Source of the DNA: Oopsacas minuta
Lineage: Eukaryota; Porifera; Hexactinellida; Lyssacinosida; Leucopsacidae
NCBI GenBank assembly: GCA_024704765.1
Contig: JAKMXF010000166.1
Span: 1 to 64,000 of the forward strand
DNA length: 64,000 nt
Direction: 5' to 3'
Program-made: the position numbers and the translations under genes
Notes under the pieces: model-generated
Told to the model about the DNA's origin: nothing
Seen by the model: only the letters and a program-made list of their open reading frames with translations
Database searches by the model: none
Shown here: positions 30,625-42,670 of the stretch, one piece after another
Layout: each line of letters starts with the position of its first letter
Numbering within the stretch: position 1 is the stretch's first letter

Positions 30625-31928
30625 CAGGGTGTTAAGAAATTGATGTCTCTTTTGGAAATGAAATAGAACCACAATTTCACTTGATGAATCACGTTTTAAC
30701 TCTATAATCATACTCAAAATTACTTTAACTATTAGATTTCAGTTAATTTCTAAAATTCTTTCTACTCAAAATACACTATTTTCAAATATTCCTATCTACA
30801 ATATACTAGAAATTGATATAGTTAAAGAAGCGACTCCAAACACCCGTACACGTGCAGTTTCCTTGATAGAAGCGGGTATGTTGATTCATCAGGTTGCTAA
30901 AGTTGTAGGTGTATCTATCCGCACCATTCGACGCTGGTTACTGAGGTTCAAGGCCGGTGAGTCTCTAAAGAACAGGAAGGGCCGTGGAAAGAAAACGCCC
31001 GTCACTATGGTACCTAAAGTGGTAATTGCTAAGACAATCGGTAAAAAGATGAAGTCTACACGATATATCTCCAAGAATCTCCAATCTAAGGGGTTTTCTA
31101 TCTCTCATGTGACAGTTGACTCGTACATACGTAAAAATCTCAAGGTTCGACCGTACAAACCACAGGTTCAACCAAAATTGACAGAAAAACAGAGGACAGC
31201 TCGGCTAAAATTCTGCAATGAAAGGAAGGACTGGTCAATTAACACCTGGAAAAGAGTCTTATTCTCAGATGAGTCCTCTTTTGAGCTATTCCACACTCCG
31301 AATAAGCAAAACGACCGTGTATGGGCGAAATCCAGGGCTGATATCCCTCCCACTGAAAAAGTCAAATATCCTGGAAAATCATGGTATGGGGTGTGATGTC
31401 ATCCCAAGGACTCTCAGACCTCCATATAATCCCCCAAAGACAAACTGTGACATCAGACTATTATGTGGAAGTCATATTGAAACAGTCTCTAACATCCAGC
31501 TTACTTCGAACGAGAGATTCAAGGACGATCCTATAGAGAAAATTGTTGCCAGATAGGTCCCAAGCAATTTTTCAACAAGATGGAGCCCCGGCACATACTT
31601 CCTAAAGAAGCCAGGAGTGGTTGAAAAACAGTATGGGAGGTTTTTGGACAAATGAAAATGGCCTCGGAACTCACCAGACTTAAATCCTATCGAAAACCCC
31701 TGGGCTATTTTGCAAACCAAGCTAAAAGTTTTAGAAAAACAGTTAAATTTGGCCTGGAAGGAAATCTCACCGGAGACACTAGAAAGACTCATAGCTGGGA
31801 TGCGTGGTCGAATTAGAAAATGTCTAAACTGCATGGAGATTACATAGGAAAGTAATACCATATCTCTTTAGATTAAACTAGAGAATAGCGGAAGTTATAA
31901 AAAGGGACATCAATTTCTTAACACCCTG
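30625..31928 (+). mobile_element. Tc1-like transposon, family T2 copy 1
   Basis: Inverted ends cagggtgttaagaaattgat at 30625 and …tcaatttcttaacaccctg ending at 31928, with TA after the right end (the left flank has decayed). Same family as 60693-62033. It lies inside the gypsy integrase frame. Confidence 0.88.
30818..31850 (+). pseudogene. Tc1-like transposase, broken
   Basis: Comparison with the sister copy places the start at 30818, where ATG has become ATA. The longest intact part (30863-31396) carries the helix-turn-helix (VAKVVGVSIRTIRRWL), the basic GRGKK and the first catalytic motif VLFSDESSF. A frameshift near 31380 follows, then in other frames QQDGAPAHT (~31575) and SPDLNPIEN (~31680). 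All three DD-E motifs remain recognisable, but the copy cannot be translated through. Confidence 0.85.
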
Positions 31929-34200
31929 TATTCAACTAAAACTCATCGCCTCGGCTAATCTTTATGTCTCTGGTTGCCTTTTAATCGTACAAATATTTCT
32001 GATATATTGCTCTTTCTGAAAGATGTTCTTGTACCAATTTTGTATATTTTCGCAGTTTGTCGATCACTCTCCCTTCATATGCTAAAGTGTCAAATCCCAT
32101 TCTAACCCTTGTCATACGATAACCCAGGTTCTCTTCCATAAATTAATGTGATGAAGCCAGTCCTGTAGATGAGTGAAAAGACTTATTCTATGTATGCATA
32201 AATAATTAATTGTAAGTGTCCCCATTGGTCTTCTCTACATTGCAACATAAAATTTCTAGTTTCACGCGATTTGATCTTTAAACTCTATCTCCCTCTGGAT
32301 GGTAAGGAGAGGTCTGAGTTTTCTTATTTTGAACGATTTGCATTATCTGCTTCAATTTTACTTTCAAAGTTCCTACTTTGATCGCTGTGTATTTCGTGTG
32401 GAATACCCATGCGAGAAAACAGACTGGTTAAAATATCCATGATTCTGTCCGCTTTCTGATCAAGCATTGCAAAGACCCATTACTAAAATAATCTTGCACT
32501 ACCAAGATATACTGATTTCTTTCCATTAGCATATACTGGAACCTCCAATACATCCATAGCAACTTTTTCTCAACAGTATCAATTGGAGTAATAATCATTA
32601 GCGCATTTGTTAGCATTGTCTGTTTAGCTTGCATATACTTTCTGCACGACTTAGAATACTATTTCTGAGGACATACCAACCCAATATTCCATCCTTTTTA
32701 GTCTTTCAAGTGTCTTTTGCCATCTTCGATGGCTTGTACTGAGTAAATCATGACATTTGTTAAGGACTAACTCTTTCAACTCTTGGGGACTAACACTACT
32801 TTAACACTTTCACCAATACTTCTATTTTATATATTCTACACAACAAACCATCAAGAACTATTAATTTCTTCGAAATATGTGAGTGATGCCTTGGAATATG
32901 GAATGTCTTTGAATGTTCAACTGGGTTAATTGGGGGGGGGGCATGAATAATCCTACTCAGTAATGGATCTTGTTTCTGACTTTTGCTAACAAGTCTCTAA
33001 ATCCGAGCTGTCATTAATTTAAGAATAGGAACAGCTATTTCCTCTATCGGCTTCCTTGAGAGCACTTATACATTTATATTCTCAGCCCTACGATACTATG
33101 TGTTTTGGATCTCTAGGAAAACAGCTAAAGCGTCTTTTTCAAACAAGGTAGTATCGAGTGATACTACGTTACTGAGTCCAAACAACTATAAGTCTGTCAA
33201 ATACATTTTGGCAGTCGCTTGAACATGCAGGACCAGGAGTAAAAGCTGGTTTTTATGGAGTCATCTGGGTTGATGAGCACTTGCCAATATCAGGTGTGTG
33301 GTAAAGGCAGAAAAAATCTTGGAATCAGCCAGATAAGATTGAACATCATCGATTTGAGGTTAGGATAGGTATCTTTAACTGTTCTCTTGTTAAATTCTCT
33401 GTAGTCTACGCAAAGTCTAAACTTCATTTCTTATGACACCCAAGGACTGTTACTTCTTTGATCATTCCCCTTTCCAGCATGCTGTTTAATTGTGCTTCTA
33501 CTTCTTGTTGATAGTGAGCAGGTGTTCTTCTCGGTCGTACCAAGACTGGATCACTATTACCTATTGATATTCTATGATTTATAAGATCAGTTCTTACTGG
33601 ATTGGATGAAAATCGATCTTTAAACTCAAGAACCAGATCTTTCAACGGTTCCGAACAATCTTGAAGGTCAAATCGATAGCTTGATCGAGGGAAGGTATGA
33701 AGCAATCGTTACACTAATCAGTTTCTGAATGATTATCTGCTGTGATTGCGGTAACACCAGAGAAAAATACTGAATTGTATTATGCAATTGACATTGATAA
33801 TTCATTTAGTTTTTCTTGATTCAATGATTCATGTTTACTTTGGACTTGTTTTGATTTCCAATATAAAGCGGGATAACCAAACGAATGTCTTCCCAAACTT
33901 GAAGACTCGAGTTTGTTTTTGAAATTTATTGTAACTCCATCCTAAGCGAGGAAATCAATACCACATATTGCGGGATTAATTAGTTTTGAAACAACCATAA
34001 ACTCGTGATGTAAAAGAGGATTACCTATCCTAGTGGAAGGATTACCTTCCAATAACGCTTAGTTGATTTCCAGTAGCTGATACTAGCCTTTTAAAATGAG
34101 TCTTATAGATTTCCTCCCCAATCAACTCTTCACAATCAAGAACGATCAGAGATACCGAAGGATCTGAATCTAATAGGATATTACTTTATTACCTGAGAGT

Positions 34201-34890
34201 ATGATTTCAAGCGTTGCCTACTCGGCTTCCCTACAACTTTCTGAAATAAGAATCGTGTTCCATCTCTGGTTCAGCATTACGCAATAACTGTTTGATAGCC
34301 AGGATATTTTGTGGAGACTCTCCTGAAAGTAATTTCCTAGATTCGAATAAATGAAACGCAATAAAGCGAGCCTCTTGTGAGTGAAAGATGTTTATTAAGT
34401 AGTTCTCATCAGATCGTAGTTCTTGCTGTCGTCCTTACTGCGATATCCATTTGCAGAAACACAAATATCATATCTTTTGTAGCCAACCCTCTATTTACCA
34501 TTTAAAAATATTCTAGGTAGGCTAAATTACCGTACGGCAATATTCTCTGCTACTAATTATAACGTAACTGATTTAATGAATAAATCTCAACAATATGCAA
34601 TCTAAAATCCCAAAACTAAAACTCTAAATTATAATCAAATATATCTCATCTGTACTGCCTAACTTGGGGGGAACAGCTAAGGTCGCACGATGGTTCGGCA
34701 CAGGTGGGGAATGTGCCGTAGGTGCTGCACCCTGGGTACGTCTCGGTCTAACTAACTCACTCTAACTGAATTACTGCTGCAATCAAATGAAATATAACGA
34801 ATTATATTCAAGATTTGGAACAAATAATTCACGAAAATCAGGGAAAATCACACTCCTAACACCAAAAAGAGATTATAAATATACTATCGG
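34201..34890. other. Intronic, no gene seen
   Basis: May include the 5' part of gypsy fragment B. No gag-like frame is recognisable. Confidence 0.35.
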
Positions 34891-34894
34891 TTAC

Positions 34895-35321
34895 CTGGTA
34901 GTACAGTAGGTTCGAGTACAACGTCTGGAGAATTGGAAAGAGAAAATAGTGTAAATCCAAAAGCTCGAATTGCCTCCGAACCTGAGTAAGTTTCACTGGT
35001 CAGCTCATCAACTATCCTACCACCGGCAGATCCTAAAGCAAAATCATACATTCCGATCTGGTCTCGGTAATGCTGAGCAAATGCCATATCAATAAGATTG
35101 GTATTTATTACATCCGGTCGGGAGAGAGAAACTAATGAAGAGTTAAACTTTTCCATCATTAGATTTAAGTTGAGTATTCTGTCGTTCAATTCCATAAGTG
35201 AAGTGTTATATTGTAGCAAAAAGTTTCCAAATTCAACAAATTGGTTATCGTGACTTCCATCAGTAATTTCCAAATTAAGTATACGATATTGTACTGAAGC
35301 AAGAGAGCTTTCCATAGATAT
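34895..35321 (-). CDS. SUN-domain protein, exon 3 (coiled coil and first half of SUN domain)
   Basis: Bounded by acceptor catttttag (ending 35322) and donor gtaacc (from 34894), phases 0 and 1. It encodes residues 245-386: a helical region with heptad-like leucines (SLMELNDRILNLNLMMEKF), as in the trimer-forming coiled coil of SUN proteins, then the SUN domain start DFALGSAGGRIVDELTSETY, then FGFTLFSLSNSPDVVLEP. In SUN2 the residue before SETY is the cysteine that forms a disulfide with KASH; here it is T352. Confidence 0.88.
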
Positions 35322-35389
35322 CTAAAAATGGAAATATTTTATTGCATCAGCAGATTACTAAAGATTTGGGTAGAAAATATTTCACTTAC

Positions 35390-35503
35390 ATTTAGTTTAT
35401 CAAATCGAGAGTTTACTAAAGTTTGAACGTCAGTCAAATTTTGGGATAAATATTGTTCTTTACTCATTAGAATTAGTACATCTTTCCTGAGATCGGAAAT
35501 TTC
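35390..35503 (-). CDS. SUN-domain protein, exon 2
   Basis: 114 bp, both phases 0. The acceptor is ttattctcag (ending 35504), with a ctaac branch-like site ~15 nt before. The donor is gtaagt from 35389. It encodes 38 residues of lumenal helical sequence (EISDLRKDVLIL…). Intron 2 (35322-35389) is only 68 bp. Confidence 0.85.
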
Positions 35504-36089
35504 CTGAGAATAAGGATAATTGTTAGGATAGAAAGAAACATAAAGTAAATAAATAGACATAACTAGATATAAAGAAGGAATATACGAGGCATCGGAAGTG
35601 GGTTGCTTAAGAGGCCTTGTCTTTAGCCCCGATGTATTAAAGAAAAGAGTAAATTATCGAAAAAATTGATAGAATTTTAACGAAAGATAATTATTGCATG
35701 AGATGGTTTATCACAGGCGCAAATAGTGGCATCCCAAATTCTCGGAACGGAACAGAGCATTTTGATACCCTAATCAGGGCTAGGCTTGTTAACCGAATTA
35801 GCTAAATGATTTCCAAAATGTTACATTACAATGATCGCAAAATGGAAGACCAACACTGAAGAGCTGCATCCAATCATTTCGAGTTGGCAAAACACCTCAT
35901 TCATTTCCAATTTCGTACATCTCAAAACCATAGGGATTATGAATAAATTGATTGAAGCGACAACATTGGGTTAACCGATCATATTTTCACATCGCACTTA
36001 ACCGAATCCAAACCTACCCAAATTTACGCAAAGGAACCGTCAATTTTCCTTTAAGAATTTAAAATTTGTTGTTTGTTGTACATTTGGCC

Positions 36090-36345
36090 TTGTATATCAT
36101 AGATTACGAGCGCGCATAGCTTGCTCTAGCTGCGTAGCCGTTAAGAGCAAGTCTCTGCGAATATTTCATGATTTCAATTTATTTGATTACTGTATAGTAA
36201 TAAAAACAACAATAAACTAATAAGCATAAAGGTGGACCAATTTTGTCAAAATAACACTCAAAATATCATATAAAATCCTTTACTAGACAACGAACAAACA
36301 AACAAAAGTTGTAATTGATTGATATAGAATTATAGATTGTATCAT
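36090..36345 (-). mobile_element. Helitron-like repeat, degenerate
   Basis: GC-rich hairpin remnant gagcgcgcatagcttgctc at 36109, then the shared 'agccgttaagagcaagt…aataaaaacaacaataaa' body. Confidence 0.4.
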
Positions 36346-36670
36346 TGACGGTTGTCAACATTCGTTTTGACTTTTCAAGTTGGTGGTAAACTGGTAATCA
36401 ATTTTCTTAATTTTGTAGCGAAATCTACAAAATATCTAGGAATACCTGCTAAATAACTTTTCATCATTCTAATCGCCAATATTAGCCCAGTAGAAGTTGG
36501 GAAAAGTGTGCAACGGTGTACACTGTCCATACAATGTGGGTGGACTGTTCAGTATCATTAGATAATTAATTTGTGACAGCTAAGCGGGAAAATTGGTCCA
36601 TTCATGAAATATATGAAATGACTGAAGTCAAATCTGATATTAGAATATGCAGAAAGCTAGAACATAGCAT

Positions 36671-36702
36671 CATATATATATATATATATATTATATATGA
36701 TT
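36671..36702. repeat. (AT)n microsatellite
   Basis: About 30 bp of alternating AT. Confidence 0.9.
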
Positions 36703-36975
36703 GTCCATTGAAATTTTGGACAAAGGACAGCGATAATAGTAATGACCAGGTAGACAAATTTGAAAATGGTGACATTAAATAGTTTTTGAACACTTCAATA
36801 TATGCTCACTGGCCAATGATTGGAATTTGGAAAAGATACTTGCTTAAGGGGTAAAGCATTGGGAGTAACAAAACTTTGAGGCTGAGAGTAGATTGGATTT
36901 GCAAGAGTAAAGGAAAGTTAGTGAGTGTGTTTAAGCCGAATACACTAAATATACTTCTTTAAGCCAATTTCATAA

Positions 36976-37450
36976 CCAGTGTTCGGAAAACCGCCCTTTT
37001 CTAGAAAAGACCGAGGCAGGTGGAAGAAACCGGGTTTTTCAAGAAAAAACCGGTCTTTTCGGGTCTTTTCTGCCTTTTCTGCTGATTAGGTATGATAATT
37101 GATCATAATGATAACTATGATCACTGATCATAATATCTAAATGAATATTGATTAGTTATTAGTGATATTCTCTTACATAATATCTATCTAAACAAACATG
37201 TCAGTTCATTAGGTTGATATTAGGAACCAAATATAAAAGGGTTATAGTCCGAAATATAAAAACAACAAGAGGTAATAAAAGAGTAAAATCTCTTTAGAAA
37301 ATCAGTCCCTTACATGTTACAAAATGGACCAGGAGTAAAGTCACATATGGTGATCATGGTCATAAGTGGCCTTTTCCGGGTGGATAAAAACGGGGTTTTC
37401 TGTTTTTTTCTGGTGGTTTCTACCGGGGTGGTCTTGTCTGACAAATACTG
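36976..37450. mobile_element. hAT-type MITE, 475 bp
   Basis: Starts cagtgttcgga and ends …caaatactg. It is flanked by ttcataac (36968-36975) and ttcacaac (37451-37458), a 7-of-8 match fitting an old hAT target duplication. The subterminal repeats are rich in 'aaaaccg/cggtttt'. Confidence 0.65.
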
Positions 37451-37458
37451 TTCACAAC

Positions 37459-38980
37459 ATATCTCTTTATCTAGGTAAGGCACTACAAAATATTCATATG
37501 AGCTGAAAGGACTATTAAAAAATGCATTTCCTGATTTAGCGGAGGAAGCGAAGAACCAGGCTTAAGTCCAAATACGTATTTGTATTTGTATTTGAAATTG
37601 CTGTAATTGAGTTGTATTTACAAATACATACGGCTCTAGGATTTAAGTAATTAAAGTAATAACACTGGTTCCTGAAACAATTGATAATCCGGGCATTTCA
37701 GATTCAAATCCTACTAAGCGATGCAAACTTTTCAGTTTTATGGGTGAAAGCTCATTCTGAAGTTATCCTGATATATTGTCGGCAGATTGTCAAGCTAATA
37801 ACTAAACCATTGTCAAAGCAATTGGAGCCCGAATCATGCAATCCTTTACAGTAATCGAGGAATGATTCATTAGAATTTCCTCAATTGGTTGAATTATAAT
37901 TGAATACTTGACAAGTGGGTTCCGTTAGATAATAAAGTGAAAATGTGTGTAAGTATTTGTAAATAGAAACACGTATTAGACCAAAGGCCGCAAAACTGAC
38001 TTGTCAATATTTATCTACTCCATTCATGTTTTATCAAACGATAATAAATCAATTTTAACAATTAATTAATATTGCATATTTGCACAAATATCATAACTAT
38101 AAACATTTCACTGGAAATAACCATGGATTATTCCAAGTCTATAAACAACAAATATATTTACATATGACAAACTCAAATTGTGAAATTCGGATCAGCACAT
38201 ACGATGTATTTGATCATGTTTTAATAAATTTGTTTACTTTCCCCGATAAACCCCATATACAAAGAGATAACAACATTTTAGAGTTTAAAATATAGATTAC
38301 AAATACGGTTTCTATGTATGCAATTAGACACTAACTACAACTTAAAACCATAATTTAACGAAGAGTAGTTACATAATCACTGAATTTCAGAAATAAGTCC
38401 TCCCTTCCGCGAGCTCGCGACCGACTAAAATAGCTTTCGCGGCCACTGGTTGAAAACCCCTGGACTTGATGGATAATAAATAGGGTTAAGTGATTATGTA
38501 CGTACAAAAAAACTCAAGGTCGAGTTTCGTGTGATGAAGGATTACAGCAAGAGTTGATTTGAGTATACAAAAAGAAGGAAATTCATTATTAACAAATAAA
38601 TAAATTGTAAGTTTTGCGCGTAAATCATGTATTTATCTGATAAGGAAATTCTGTAATTAGAAAGACTATTTGTGTCCATTTTATAACCAGAGATTAAACT
38701 ATACTATACTTACTAGACAATTTAATTACCAAAAATGCCTCATTTGAAAGCTCTGTAAATTATCGATTATGAATATACGATAAATAAATTTTTACCACAA
38801 GTACAATTCTAATATTCATAACCTAAAAACGAATAACAAATACGATCAGGCAAAATTCGTCCATCATGCTTTGTTTATAATGACCAAATATGGGCATATA
38901 CCACGATTGCGTTACGCCAGTTTGGGATATTGTATCAAAATATATTACAAGGGTATGGGAATTTTGGTATTTAGTACATA
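37459..38980. other. Intronic, no gene seen
   Basis: Mostly unassigned. About 38130-38250 is a short Helitron-like body fragment. Confidence 0.4.
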
Positions 38981-39609
38981 GGAGCCTTTGGCCCGTCGCT
39001 TCGTGATGAACTCGGCGCATTGCGACTCAAGGTATCCATAATTCTCCAAATTGAGGCCCCTTTGAATATTATAATATAGATATATTTAGAACAATGTAAT
39101 TCACAAATCTATATATATAGCATATATATTATGAATTATTTTGTAAGATCAACCCTCTTTGTAGCCGTTGAGAGCAAGTATCTACGTAAATTTTGAGATT
39201 TTGAAAATTTGTTAACTTTATATTCATAAGAACAATAAATTTTCATATCAACGGACAAACAGACAAATAACAATTGAGATTTAACAATATAGGTGTTGAT
39301 TATTATACCATATTCGGACTCAGCATACTAGATTATCCCAGGATAGTCGTTGAAAGCATGTTTCTACCTGAATTTTGGAATTTGTTCACTAAATATTCAT
39401 GAAAACAACAAGAAATTTACATATGATTATCCAAATGTGTGAAAATCGGATTCAGCATTTTCGATATATTAAGTTTTATTGAATTCTATTTACTTCCTTG
39501 ATAAACAGGATATATACATAGTTATGCGACAATTTCAAATTGCATACCATAAATCCTTTCCTTGACAAGGACAAACAAACAAACAACAATTGAGATTTAA
39601 TAATATAGA
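38981..39609 (-). mobile_element. Helitron-like non-autonomous element
   Basis: On the minus strand it runs from TCTATATTATTAAATCTC (39609) to the gagcc…ggctc hairpin (38981). It closely matches 62523-63255 in layout. Confidence 0.6.
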
Positions 39610-40144
39610 TTGGTTGGACGTATTTGAGAATATCTCTAGTGACTATCGAGTTATGAGGGTATTTTACCAAACAAGTGCCATCCATGGTATATAATGTAAC
39701 TCAGTTACGTGACAATGCATAATTACAAAAATTGTTATATGTATGTATAAACATCCTCAGATCACTTGATATTAATTCTGGAATCAAGACGCAGTAGTGA
39801 TCGTTTATCAGAGCTTCAAAATTGGGGTATTTTTAACAACATATTGCCCTTCTAACCGAACAGATGACGTCATTTCAAACTGGTAATAGTTGGTAAATGG
39901 CTCCTGTAAATTACTAATTTTCAATCATACATTTATTCGAGACCGATTTTGTTTTATCGATTAAAATAACATTGCATGTCAAATTTAATAGACTTGAAGT
40001 AATCCATGGTAAAATACCGTAAATAGGCTTTAGTTTCGTAGGCTGTGGCGGTATTTTATATATAAATAAAATATATTATATAGTGTAGTCAATCTGAGGA
40101 AGGGAAAATGGATTGGAAAATAATTAAACTGCGAAATAGGTTAC

Positions 40145-40762
40145 CTTCTGTAAAGTTGGTAGATAGTCATCACTATATGTTGGGGAGTCAACAGGAATAA
40201 CTTTAGATGTTTGAATCTCTTCTGATAGAGAGGAAAGTAACATCCTGAATTGGGTCATGTTGACAAAGAAATAATATGACAATAACACCATAATAAGACA
40301 AGATGAAATGAAGGATAGAATATGGAATATAACCGATAATTTCCACTTTTGTTGCTCGGAGCTAGGAACAGGATGCTCAACCAAAGTAGACGTCCCATGG
40401 TCAAGAACAGGAGGTATTATTAGAGTTGATTTTGTCTTAGAAGGATGCTGGTCAGGACTCCAAGGAACAGTACGATCAGAACTACAAATTCCAGAATCTG
40501 TACCAGAGGGTGTATCAAGTCCCCATAACCCAGAAGTGTCTTTCTGAGAAACCCGTGATCTGGGAATTTTGTAAGAGGAGATCGGGACCCTGCTAGAATT
40601 TATTTTTGAATGTACTCCATTCTGATCCTCTGATTCTGAGTCAAAATCAGCGGGAACCTTTGGAGAATTTCTTGTATTCTTGATAACTCTTTTCTTGGTA
40701 GATGGATTCATTGATAAAGCTAAATAGTTAGAAGTTAAATTACATGCTGTGCCCATAGCCAT
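40145..40762 (-). CDS. SUN-domain protein, exon 1 (nucleoplasmic region and membrane helix)
   Basis: First coding exon of a SUN1/SUN2-type LINC-complex protein, 507 residues in four exons (40145-40762, 35390-35503, 34895-35321, 27068-27432). The start is the ATG at 40762; an in-frame TTG upstream is ignored. Residues 1-140 are basic, Ser/Pro-rich and without a known domain, as expected for the nucleoplasmic side. A hydrophobic helix follows at 142-167 (FHILSFISSCLIMVLLSYYFF), then a lumenal stem. The donor AAG|gtaacc ends the exon at 40145. SUN proteins cross the inner nuclear membrane and bind KASH proteins in the perinuclear space, linking nucleus and cytoskeleton. The gene is slightly shorter than vertebrate SUN1/2. 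All four exon joins keep the frame. A further non-coding 5' exon cannot be excluded. Confidence 0.85.
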
Positions 40763-41404
40763 AGTGTACAAACAGATTCAGTGGCGTGCACAAAGGAGGT
40801 CGTATGCACACCCAATCTTATCGATATGGTATGGTTTATAAATTGTTAAAGTTAAATTATCAACGAGAGTAAGTTAGCAGCGTGTTCCAGGAGCGAAATA
40901 TTAGCACAACTCAACATCAAATAAATCACTCAATTCCCAATCAATCCACCTGAAAGTTGATTTGTTTGTAGACAATTATTAGAACTACGCACTTATATAG
41001 TACAGCCGCCAAAGTCTGTCCTAAAGTTCATACTTGCTGAACTCATTATTTCGCCTAACAGTACTGAGTGCGATGTTAAGCCTATGGAAGTAACTTACCA
41101 TATAATTATTGGCAATCCGTTATTCGACGTAAAACCATCGCGGGACATTTGTTCATTTCCCTGGATGTCTGGGGAAAATAATTTAATAGGAGAAACTCAG
41201 CCAGCTTATGACTTACATAGATAATCTGTAATTGAAATGATTATGTTTGATAAAAAAATAGCAGTAAGGCCATATAAAATAATATACTTGTTTATCATCC
41301 CCCCGCCCCATTTAATCTCCCTCCTCGGCAATTTTTTTAATTTTAATACATATCTTTATTTAATACATATATTCGCAGATGAGCATCTTCGAAACAAGCT
41401 GATT
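40763..41404. other. Upstream region of the SUN gene
   Basis: No gene seen. It should hold the promoter. Confidence 0.4.
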
Positions 41405-41440
41405 ATTTAACACTAGCGCCCTTCGCTTGCTAGGTTGCTG
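41405..41440 (-). mobile_element. Helitron-like 3' terminus
   Basis: On the minus strand: gcaacctagcaagcgaaggg followed by cgctagt, a hairpin directly before a CTAG|T end, as in canonical Helitrons. It pairs with a near-identical end at 54305-54342. The 5' end was not found. Confidence 0.5.
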
Positions 41441-42094
41441 AACAGTGTGGCTAATCATGTGATTTTTCGAAAATCCAAAAAGTGGCAATGACATCATAGT
41501 TTCGTCAGGTGTGAATTTTCGTCCAAGACTCAAACCTGTCTGAGTCAGGCCCAAATACCCCTCCCTGTATACCAAAAATCAGCCCTGGGGTGTCCCACTA
41601 AATTTTTATTATTACTATTTTTTATCATTATTATTTAAATTGTACAATAATTCAGATTATAGAGAGGAAGTGAATATTAGTTTTCCCATATGCAGTGTAA
41701 GTTTAATATGAACACCAACGGACCGTACGGTTAAAATTTATTCACCTTTCCGGAGTTCATAAACCGGACTAATATCCATTGAAGTACGGTTGTAGAGACC
41801 TGATTATGTGCGAATATTGTTCGTCTTATCAGAAATTCGTACTAACGTATAGTTTAAATAAATTAGTAAAATTACGCTAAGCAAAAAATAAAAATAAAAT
41901 TCCGCCCCCCGCCCCTATTTCGCAGAAAAAAATGGATGAGAAACAAGTAATTTATTTTACATGGCCTAATCATAATTCAAGAGTAAATTACAACACGACC
42001 ACCGCTCATTCTAACTGTCACGGGAAAAATACCACCTGAGTTCTGTTGGCATACAGAAGAGATCCTAGAAATGATGGCAAATCAGGTTGTTAGT
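41441..42094. other. Intergenic, no gene seen
   Basis: A degenerate pogo-like MITE piece may lie at 41705-41775 (gaacaccaacggac). A C-run at 41905-41920. Confidence 0.35.
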
Positions 42095-42670
42095 TCATTC
42101 GCAGACCAAACCAGAAGTGCTTTATGGTTTGTCATGTGATGGGACATCTGATTTCTCCCAAGTGAAACAACTCAGTAAGGTCTGTAAATGATAATATGAT
42201 CCCAAATGAAGAAGTGTTTGGGTTTTATGCTTTAGATCAGTACAATGCTCAATCAATATTTCTTACTATTAAAGATGCTCTCCCAGGGTTTCATCCAGCT
42301 TTTCTGAACCATACACCTAAATGTTCCCCCTCATATTTACGCGCGCTAGAGTATACTTTTAAGTATTTAGGTATGGGGTTTTACCCGAATTTTGACGCGC
42401 CTATATCTATATTTGCTGAAATTCGTGCGCCTATAACGGGTCGCATTTGAAATGACATTAGATTGCGCATGACTGCATCATAATTTAGCGGTCATAGAAA
42501 TGGCGTTGGCTTTCGCATTTCGGAGTGTGGTACAAGTACATCACGGACTCATTGCCATAAGAACTGCGTAAATCTTGCAGTTCAAGATGTAGTTAAAAAA
42601 AGCTGTCTTAATAATATACGACATTCAGGTAATGACCTAATCTATAGCCTACTAAAGATAAGGCCTGATC
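42095..42670 (+). pseudogene. hAT transposase middle fragment (DUF4371-like)
   Basis: In shifting frames: DGTSDFSQVKQL (~42140), NEEVFGFYALDQYNAQSIFL followed by TIKDAL (42200-42285), and later CHKNCVNLAVQDVVKKS (~42550). These correspond to consecutive blocks of the hAT catalytic region ('VDETxDxSxxEQ', 'EEFLGFxxLxxTxAxxI', 'HxLNLAVQDA'). Several frameshifts. Confidence 0.7.

Larger units (their letters stand above)
30350..34200 (-). pseudogene. Ty3/gypsy fragment B, pol region, interrupted by a Tc1-like element
   Basis: In minus-strand order: a protease-like end (about 34190-33850, with CGIDFLA); the RT entry 33705-33424 (EVEAQLNSMLERGMIKE) and CVDYREFNKRTVKDTYP just after; LINPDD and later RT debris to ~33100; the integrase HHCC remnant (KTLERLKRMEYWVGM, ~32720); the integrase core (32634-32428: NQYILVVQDYFS); and the integrase tail at 32150-31930 and 30624-30380 (SKLEPRWE, VVHINRL). 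Many stops and shifts, so it is inactive. Gag and LTRs were not identified. The Tc1-like element at 30625-31928 splits the integrase tail. Confidence 0.82.
27433..34894 (-). other. Intron 3 of the SUN gene, transposon-filled
   Basis: 7462 bp, starting gtaacc at 34894 and ending attattag at 27433. It contains a hAT fragment, two gypsy fragments in opposite orientation and a Tc1-like element. Confidence 0.8.
35504..40144 (-). other. Intron 1 of the SUN gene
   Basis: 4641 bp between donor gtaacc (40144) and acceptor ctcag (35504). It holds a hAT-type MITE, Helitron-like copies and an (AT)n run. No other gene is seen in it. Confidence 0.8.

Noticed and set aside
40308-40547. Plus-strand frame opposite SUN exon 1.
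   Set aside because: The minus strand has the membrane helix, splice donor and continuity with the SUN domain.
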